Shown: piece by piece, positions 57,165 to 64,000 of the stretch | Numbering within the stretch: the first letter of the stretch is position 1 | Layout: each line of letters opens with the position of its first letter | Assembly (NCBI GenBank): GCA_037176705.1 | Contig: CM073886.1 | Coordinates: 126,758,001 to 126,822,000 of the forward strand | DNA: 64,000 nucleotides | From: Molossus alvarezi | Taxonomy: Eukaryota > Chordata > Mammalia > Chiroptera > Molossidae | Direction: 5' to 3' | The notes under the pieces: generated by a model | What the model was told of the DNA's origin: nothing | Databases searched by the model: none | The model's input: only the letters and a program-made list of their open reading frames with translations | Position numbers and translations under genes: made by a program

Positions 57165-57360
57165 GACTATCGGGTGCAAATATGGGTCCGACATTTGCCA
57201 ACTTTGTGTCGCTATCACCTCTAAAACCTCAGGTTTGTCGCCTGTAAAGTGAGGCCAGTCGGACCTGCCTCAGAGAGTCGATGTGGGCGACAGGTAAAGT
57301 GCTTCCCAAAGTACCTACTACAAAGAAACTGCTTAATTAATGTTTATTACTATTCTTTAG
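57165..57360 (+). mobile_element. Ancient MIR SINE
   Basis: CTGTAAAGTGAGGCCAGTCG, GACCTGCCTCAGAGAGTCG, AAAGTGCTTCCCAAAGTACC and a TGTTTATTACTATT end follow the MIR order. Confidence 0.7.
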
Positions 57361-58394
57361 GGCAGAAACGTATCATTAATGAAGAATAAATACAAAAAAG
57401 TGACTGTTAAAGAGTTGTAGAGTGTTCTTGCTGTGGAAAGACAAGTTTGACTCTTTAAATCAAACATACTGTGAAATCACTTTATAATTCGTATACCCAT
57501 AGTCCATGTCTGATCCTCTGTTTTCAGAAACATTGGTAGAAACAAATAGTTTTCCTCCATCTAACACAGAGATTGATCGAACCTTTTTGTGTGTGTTTAG
57601 TGGACTGATTCTGTCTGTTAGACACAGTGTAACTCAACTAACAGACACTGAGAGTTCTCTGGGCTCGGGGTGGGATGCTTGGCACCCGAGTGTCCTCACG
57701 ACACTCAGTCAAAAACACCAGGACCCCATAGGTTGACTTGAACACCAGCAAGAACATGCTGAATGCTCATAATATTTCTAGAATGGCTCATAAAGTACGA
57801 TGGTGTACTGAGAAGAAATAATAAAAGGCACTTTTTTTTAAATCCGGGAATTTAGAAAACGGAGGGAATCAGAGAAGGCGTTTTAAACCCCACTAGGTGG
57901 CAGGAATTCGAAGCTTAGGCAGTAACAGGAGATGGTGAGCAGTGGAGAACATGAGAACCACAGGCTGCTCACACAGCTGGGCTGAGGCTCAGAGATTTCT
58001 GAGAAGCTGCTGCTGGGGTGGGAGATGACCAGGGAGACCCACGTGCAGGACGACGTGGACCTGATGACACAGCCATAAAGAGCTTCTCTCCTGGGTAGGT
58101 GTGAATATTGCAGGACTAAGTATATCCCAGTTCAGGCATATCACTCCTCTGCATCCAAGGGAGGGGGGAGCTGGGGGTCAGAAAGATGGCTAGAAACAGA
58201 GCAAGGAGGCACATCTGTCAAAGGGTTCAAAGAACCCAGAAGAGGAATATTAAGAGGAGGGGAAGATGATGAAGGAAGGAGCTCAAAGGAGTCATTCATG
58301 AAAAGGGGAAGATGGGCTAGACCTTGAAGGCAAACCTTACCAGCACTGTCTCTAGCTACTTCCCATTTGCCTGCTGACCATTCCTCTGTGCAGG
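57361..58394. other. No gene recognised (1.0 kb)
   Basis: No coding signal above 76 codons and no repeat family recognised. Confidence 0.4.
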
Positions 58395-58515
58395 TATATC
58401 AAATTTACTGGGCATACAGATCACTTAGGGATCTTGCCAAAATGCAGATTATGACCTAGTCGGTCTGGAGCTAAAGGGTCTGCATTTCTAACAAGCTCCA
58501 GGTGATGGTGATGCT
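58395..58515 (+). mobile_element. MER5-like fragment, first
   Basis: GATCACTTAGGGATCTTGCC, AAAATGCAGATTATGACC, CTGCATTTCTAACAAGCTCC, AGGTGATGGTGATGCTG. Confidence 0.6.
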
Positions 58516-58519
58516 GTTC

Positions 58520-58697
58520 GTCCTCACTCTGGCTACACATTAGACCCACCTGTTGAGCTTTGTAGACAACGCAGTGTGCTCAGGCCTCACACGTACGAAT
58601 GATTGCACCTTGCAGCATAGTGCCGGGGCATCGGGGTTTCTAAAAGCTCCCCAGATGATTCTAGCCCCAGTGAGGACTGAGAACCACCACTTCGGGG
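58520..58697 (+). mobile_element. MER5-like fragment, second
   Basis: CACATTAGACCCACCTGTTG at the left and CCCCAGATGATTCTAGCCCC...GACTGAGAACCACC at the right are the terminal parts of a MER5-type hAT element, directly after the first fragment. Confidence 0.65.
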
Positions 58698-58794
58698 AAA
58701 TATAATGATTCTCAAGTCTCATTACTTTCAGTATAAATGCTCCGACCTTCTTTCTTTTTCTCTACCATAGTTTTCTATGCTGGAAGGTCATCAT

Positions 58795-58895
58795 CCCCTA
58801 CAAGGTCATGGGTTTGATTCCTGGTCAGGGCACATACCTAGGTTGTGGGTTTGATCCCTGGTCTGGGTTCATATGGGAGGTGACCAGTTGATGTT

Positions 58896-58953
<58 letters not shown>

Positions 58954-58995
58954 TCTGTCTCTCCCCCCTCCCTCTCTAAAATCAATGTTTAAAAA
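58795..58995 (+). mobile_element. Diverged VES-related SINE with long CT tract
   Basis: Only the 3' part is clear: GGTTTGATTCCTGGTCAGGG, CAGTTGATGTTTCTCTC, then about 85 bases of CT repeat and CTCTCTAAAATCAATG. Confidence 0.8.
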
Positions 58996-59556
58996 TTCTC
59001 TCTGTTCTCAAGCCAGCAAGGTTGGAGACAGTCTGGGAGCCAAGACAACCCCTGCCCCTTATTGCTTCCTGCACCCCAGCTCCACCCCATGTGCTGGGTT
59101 TAATTAAGGCCCCCTACCTGCGAGGATGACCAGGGATGGGTACCCAGTGCTGACCCAGCTCCCGACTTGCTCTGGCGTCTCTGCTCACTCCCCCACCTGC
59201 TCCTTGATGGAGGAAATACGCTGCCGCAGGTTCATTCCCAATCACTTGAGCCCCAGCCTAATGATCTTATTCTGGTTCCTCACCTAATTCCTAGGCTCCT
59301 TCCAGGACTTGACCTGGCTCTCCAAGAGTGAAATAAACACTGAGGAGCCAAGTGGTGTCTTGTATACCAAGAGCCTAAGAAACATCATCTTCTTCTCCCA
59401 ATGGAGCCACCAGAAAACACGTTTGAGAAAGCACCTGGTCCCTTCCCAGAATGAGATAAATCACAGGAGATGGTGGTTGATGCAAGAGGAAGCAGACTGA
59501 TGGCAGAACCATACCTGGACCATCCTTCAATGTTTCCCACCATGAAAGTAGAGCCT

Positions 59557-59557
<1 letters not shown>

Positions 59558-59600
<43 letters not shown>

Positions 59601-59606
59601 TGTGTG
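59558..59606. repeat. (TG)n microsatellite
   Basis: TG array with one TTTG interruption near the end. Confidence 0.95.
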
Positions 59607-59796
59607 GATGGGGATCAATGTTCATGATTAGAGAACTAAATTTCTCATCTCCAACCCTCAACTGAATAAAAACACTAATGGTAGCCAGGTGATGCTGAGC
59701 ATTTGGTTTTGACATGTTTGTGGCAGAAGTTGTCAAATACAGATAAAGATAATACAAGGTAAGAAAGAGAAATTACTTGCTGGGGCATGAGTGACT

Positions 59797-59799
<3 letters not shown>

Positions 59800-59842
<43 letters not shown>
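59800..59842. repeat. (CA)n microsatellite
   Basis: Uninterrupted CA array of about 21 units, some 200 bp from a (TG)n array, so the two form an inverted dinucleotide pair. Confidence 0.95.
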
Positions 59843-59844
<2 letters not shown>

Positions 59845-61351
59845 TTATGTCCCTTCGATGCTGGACAAGTTGGAGAAACATGAGAGGTAAACTTTGTTTT
59901 TGGTTACTTTCCAAAGACCCTCTCTCCCGTCCTGCTTCTCTGCTTTCCGCACACCAGAGACCTCCAACCCCATCTTTGTTGGACGCTGCAGCTTCTGGCG
60001 GCACAGAAACAGTGTGAGGACAGGAGGGAAGACACCGAAGGGGTGGGGCGTGGGGATGAGACAAGGAAAGGCAGGGCTCACTCATGGAAAAAGGAGTGAT
60101 TAGGGAAGGAAGGCTCCCCCCCCCCCTTAAGGTCTTTAAGATGTTTCTCAAGAGCTTAAGAACAACAGAAAACCAGTGTCCCAAAAGGACAGGTGTGCCC
60201 CTCCCCCCGACTCTGCACCTTTTCCTGCCTGATTTACTAAATTCACTGTCTCGGCCTGTTCCGAGCTCCTCCGTTTGCAGTCCTGAAGGAGAAGAAGCTG
60301 AGCCGGCAGGACCTCACTCCTGGTGGTGGGGAGGCTCGCTCAGATGGGATAACCCCGCGCCTGGGGTGCCTCCTGAGCCATCCCCGGTGCTCTTAGCTGT
60401 CGGGGAATCGTATCTGTGCTGGGTGGGGCTTTCCTTTAGAAACAGCCTCTCCAAGCTTGTTTATGTTGCTGGCTATTCTTTGGTTGTTAAGAAAAATTGC
60501 ATGGAAGATAGGAGTCCTCTGGCGAAGGGTTGAAAATGTACTGGAGAGGGAGGACTGAGGAAGAGGGAGCAGAGGAAGCTGGGGCTCCATCAGGATTCCC
60601 ATGTTCCCTCGGACTTTATCTGAGTTCAGGGGAAATGCTTCAAAGGTGTCTTGATTATTTCAACTACAGTATTCTGCAGGGCTGGAGATCTCAGCACATG
60701 GAACCATGAGGGGTGTGGCAACTCAATGGCAGCTGTTGCCTTGGGTGGCTTCTGGCCAGCCAGGAAAGCCTCTTCAACGCATCAACTCCATTATTCTTCA
60801 AAATGCTCCCACGGTAAAGTGACTTTACGGTGTGTCACCTTGGCAATAGCAAGTCGCCCCTGAAAGCGTCATTGGAGGACAAGCATTCGTTCTTCCTCCC
60901 AGAGAGTCAGTGTTTTCAACAACAAACTGTGATGAATGGGGCTTTCAAAACACCAAACATTTGTTTTCCTAAGTCAGATGCATTACGAGTCTATGAACAC
61001 TTTTGGAAAACGTGTACTGTGCACTATAAATATAGTTTGTAATTAAGTTGTGCAATAACTTCAGATGGCCTTCAAGCATTTTCATCTTTTGTGTGAGCCG
61101 TGATCTGAAAACATTCCAAAAGGCAGATGAAAACACTTGGCATCTAGAATAAAGCCAAGAGGATCGGGGAGATGTTTATATGGCTTGGTTTAAAAAGCAT
61201 TAATTTTTAATATTATAATTATGACCCCCCCAAAAACACAAAGTATTTAAGAAAACAGTAAATATTGAATTTTATACAATTTCCAGGTACTTCTTTGAAA
61301 TTTTATAAATTTCAGTTTGTCTCTTTATATTAGTAAAATAACATTGTGAGT

Positions 61352-61617
61352 TATTCTTTTTTTTTTTTTTTTATCCTCACCCGAGGACATTTTTCCATTT
61401 TTTGTACAGACAGAGAGGGAGGGAGAGAGAGGAAGAGAGAGAGAGAGAGAGAAACATCGATGTGAAAGGGACACATCGAGTGGCTGCCACCCGCACGACC
61501 AACCAGGGCCGGGGACAAACTGCAACCAAGTTACATGCCCTTAGCGGGAACCGAACCCGGGTCTCTCCGGACCGCAGGCAGGTGCTCTGACCGCTGAGTC
61601 AAACCAGCCAGGGCTGA
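61352..61617 (-). mobile_element. VES-related SINE, minus strand
   Basis: Poly(T) left end, ATCCTCACCCGAGGACATTT, AG-rich tract, GGCTGCCACCCGCACGACC core, CCGCTGAGTCAAACCAGCCA right end. The flanks GAGTTATTCTT (61349) and GAGTTATTCTT (61615) are the target-site duplication. Confidence 0.93.
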
Positions 61618-62038
61618 GTTATTCTTATTGGTAGAGTAAAAACTTGAGTTCACTGGAAAAGATTTGTATTCAATGTGCAATGATTTTATTTAAGTCACAA
61701 AGTATATTTCAAGACCATGGTTCTTAATGTTTCATGACTTTACAGAATTAGCCATGTGACTATCCATGGTTCAGAATGTCCCCACTTCCACCTTGTCTAC
61801 CAAGACTGGTGGCTTCAATATCATCCCTCTGGGAAGCCAGCTTCTTAAAGGAAGAAATAATTCTATGCTTGCACAAACTCCCAAAGAATGGAGAAAGAGA
61901 ACATTTTTCAGCTCATTTTGTGAGGCCAGAATACCCCTGCAACAAAATCTGAAAAGGATATTGCAAGAAAGAAAAACTGCTGGCTGACTTCATTTATAAT
62001 TGTAATGCAAATGCTGCGAACAACAGATTAGGACATCA
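61618..62038. other. No gene recognised
   Basis: No coding signal above 73 codons. Confidence 0.4.
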
Positions 62039-62285
62039 AGCCCTGGCCAGCTTGGCTTAGTGGCTAGAGTGCCGGCCCCCAGAGCAGAAGGTCTCAGACC
62101 TCGGGTTCCATTTCTGGTCAAGGGCATGTACCTGGGTTGCAGGTTCAATTCCTGACCCTGGTTGGGATCACAGAGGAGGCAACCAATCAATGTGTCTCTC
62201 TCACATAGATGTTTCTCTCTCTTGTTCCTTCCCTTCCACTCTATCTGCAAATCAATGGGCAAATATTCTGAAGACTAACTAAAAA
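62039..62285 (+). mobile_element. VES-related SINE
   Basis: GCCCTGGCCAGCTTGGCTTA head, GGTTGCAGGTTCAATTCCTG, GAGGCAACCAATCAATGTGT, ending near CTAACTAAAAATACACACAC. Confidence 0.88.
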
Positions 62286-62498
62286 TACACACACACACAC
62301 ATACACATATATATATTATATCTTAAAACTAGCAATATATACAAAGAAGAAATATATCAAGACAATATTGGATGTATCCTGGGGATAAATCAATCAATGT
62401 AACTCCATGCATTATAAGAATTCTTAAAAAGTTAAAAAATAAATAAACAAATAAATAAATAAATAAATAAAAGAATTCTTTAAAATCTTATCTCAACA

Positions 62499-62720
62499 GG
62501 CCCAGCTGGTGTGGCTCAGAGGTTGAGCATTGACCCATGCACCAGGAGGTCACCGGTTCGATTCCCAGTCAGGATACATGCCCAGGTTGTGGGTCAAATC
62601 CCCAGTAGGGGGCATGCAGGAGGCAGCCAATCAATGTTCTCTCTCATCGATGTGTTTCTATCTCATCCTTTCCCTCTCTCTCTCTAACAGCAATAAAGAA
62701 AAAAAAATTAATAAATAAAA
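62499..62720 (+). mobile_element. VES SINE
   Basis: GGCCCAGCTGGTGTGGCTCA head, full core, A-rich tail. TCTTATCTCAACAG lies on both sides (about 62486 and 62728) as target-site duplication. Confidence 0.93.
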
Positions 62721-62789
62721 TCAAATCTTATCTCAACAGATATAGAAAAGTCCTTTGATAAAAATTCAATCTTCATTCATGTTAACATG

Positions 62790-62790
<1 letters not shown>

Positions 62791-62820
<30 letters not shown>
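62791..62820. repeat. (CA)n microsatellite
   Basis: Uninterrupted CA array of 15 units. Confidence 0.95.
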
Positions 62821-62824
<4 letters not shown>

Positions 62825-62914
62825 TTTTATTCACTTCTAACAATCTTGCTATCTGCCTCTGGATCCAACCTCTAAGCCAGTCTGTCCAACAAGAATTAAA
62901 CGATTTTACAGTCT

Positions 62915-63125
62915 TTTAAAAATATGTTTTTACTAAAAATTTTAGAGCGAGAGGGGAAGGGAGAGAGAAACATCAATGTGAGAGACATAAATCGATTGGC
63001 TGCCTCCTGCACGCCCCTGCTGGGGATGAACCAGAACCCTGGCCATGTGCTCTGACCGGGAATCCAACCAGGGCTTCTCAGTCTATGGGACAATGCTCAG
63101 TCTGCTGAGCTACACCCGCCAGGCA
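62915..63125 (-). mobile_element. VES SINE, minus strand, in a stacked pair
   Basis: Reversed unit with GGCTGCCTCCTGCACGCCCC core and CTGAGCTACACCCGCCAGGC right end. It is flanked by ATTAAACGATTTTA (62895-62908) and GTTAAAGGACTTTA (63126-63139). Confidence 0.9.
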
Positions 63126-63145
63126 GTTAAAGGACTTTATTATTT

Positions 63146-63234
63146 TGTGGTACGTACCCCTAGTGGGAACCGAACTCGGGACTCTCTGGTCCGCAGGCCG
63201 ACGCTCAACCGCTGAGCCAAACTGGCCAGGGCCA
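63146..63234 (-). mobile_element. Truncated VES-related SINE, minus strand
   Basis: Only the tRNA-like half is present: GGTACGTACCCCTAGTGGGA...GCTGAGCCAAACTGGCCAGG. It lies between GTTAAAGGACTTTA (63126-63139) and ATTAAACGACTTTA (63235-63248). Confidence 0.88.
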
Positions 63235-63248
63235 ATTAAACGACTTTA

Positions 63249-64000
63249 GTGTGTGTGTAAAATATGACGGTCTAGCAGTCCCACAATAACAATAACAAAA
63301 TAACAAGAAGGTAATTATCCTCACATTTGGGGGGGGGGGGTCTGTGGTTCTCCAGACCACAGTCTCATGAGGTGTCCCCTCCTCCAGGCAGTGCCTCTGG
63401 TTTCATCTAGCTCAGAACCACTCCCGCAGTTCAGCAGCTGTTCGGCAGGGGGCAGCATGACCGCTCCCAGGAACAGTGGTTCTGGGTTGAGCAGTAAGTG
63501 CGCGGTCCTAGTTCTAGCCTGTGACCAAGGTTCTTGTTCTTCGAATGACCCAGGATGGAGGGTAGGGTGGCTGCGTCCAGCCTCTGCGCCCCCCCCCTCC
63601 CTTACAAGGAGCCCAAACCCCAGAACGAAATCTTGAGAGTGCTTCTCCACTCTCAGCTGAATGCGAAGGCCTGGCAATGACTTGAAAAGGAGATGCGGAT
63701 GCAGTGGGTTTGGGTTCTGCGTGTCTAACAGGCCCAGGTGACGCCCTGCTCCGCCTGCTGACCCCAGCTCAGTAGCCAGGTGGACTCTGCAGCCCGCCTC
63801 CATCGGGCTTCTCTGGAGCTACACGCGGGAAGAGGAAACAGGGCTTTTCTGGGTTTTGCTTTATAGCGAAAAGCAAATTTATTAAAAATTTTAGTCAAAA
63901 TGTTAACACAGAGAAACCCTATTTCTATTTTTTTCTTGGTATGTGCATATATGTGTGCACACACCTGCAAATACATGTATATATGTACATACATACACAT
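63249..64000. other. No gene recognised, right edge
   Basis: Poly(G) run near 63330 and a minus-strand 160-codon frame at 63321-63803 that I do not recognise. The plus strand is also open over part of it. AT-rich with ATAC/ACAT repeats near the end. Confidence 0.4.

Larger units (their letters stand above)
58996..61351. other. No gene recognised (2.4 kb)
   Basis: Contains a (TG)n at 59558-59606, a (CA)n at 59800-59842 and a poly(C) run near 60117. A frame across 59309-59500 (63 codons) reads like ordinary protein but matches nothing I know. The frame at 60084-60533 is likewise unassigned. Confidence 0.4.

Noticed and set aside
59309..59500. 63-codon ORF with normal amino-acid make-up
   Set aside because: Too short, no homology I know, no splice context I can support.
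1..64000. CRISPR arrays, operons, replication origins, integrases of phage type
   Set aside because: None seen; the repeat content and gene structure are mammalian nuclear.

Overview
The window looks like nuclear DNA from an insect-eating (yangochiropteran) bat, most likely a vesper bat. More than twenty copies of a tRNA-derived SINE of the VES type, found in these bats, are scattered on both strands. The window also carries a full-length LINE-1 (L1) with both reading frames open. Old mammalian repeats (MIR, L2, MER5-like) form the background. There are no tRNA or rRNA genes, no CRISPR and no operons. I could not assign any conserved multi-exon host gene. Single-copy host sequence is limited to GC-rich islands, one processed pseudogene and one uncharacterised cysteine-rich ORF.

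Layout. 1-1380 is a CpG-rich island with no assigned gene. 3299-4920 is a decayed, intronless copy of the kinase gene PIM2. 6353-10505 is copy A of a low-copy repeat. 11-16.5 kb holds L1 tails and SINEs. 18530-26232 is copy C of the same low-copy repeat, split by a minus-strand gammaretrovirus-like provirus (18784-24230). 28.1-30.3 kb holds a solo-LTR candidate, a possible MHC class I-like relic and a GC-rich block. 30500-41159 is copy B of the low-copy repeat, split by an intact 5.8-kb L1 (34787-40617). A minisatellite starts just outside the right edge of copy B. 41.5-53 kb is gene-poor, with MIR, L2, MER5 and SINEs plus a second minisatellite (48675-48932). 53.2-55.9 kb is a pile of L1 3' ends with an LTR candidate inside. 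56.0-56.6 kb is a GC-rich minus-strand ORF with a nearby poly(A) signal. The rest, to 64 kb, is mostly repeats and unrecognised sequence.

The main result is structural. Three direct-orientation copies of one module lie within 35 kb. Copies A and B are very similar and C is older. Because the copies share flanks, each large insertion can be compared with its own empty site: A preserves the site where the L1 entered B, and B preserves the site where the provirus entered C. This gives a relative order of events: C split from the A/B lineage, the provirus entered C, A and B duplicated, then the L1 entered B. The provirus and the A/B duplication cannot be ordered against each other from sequence alone.

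All family names rest on reading the sequence. No database search was run.
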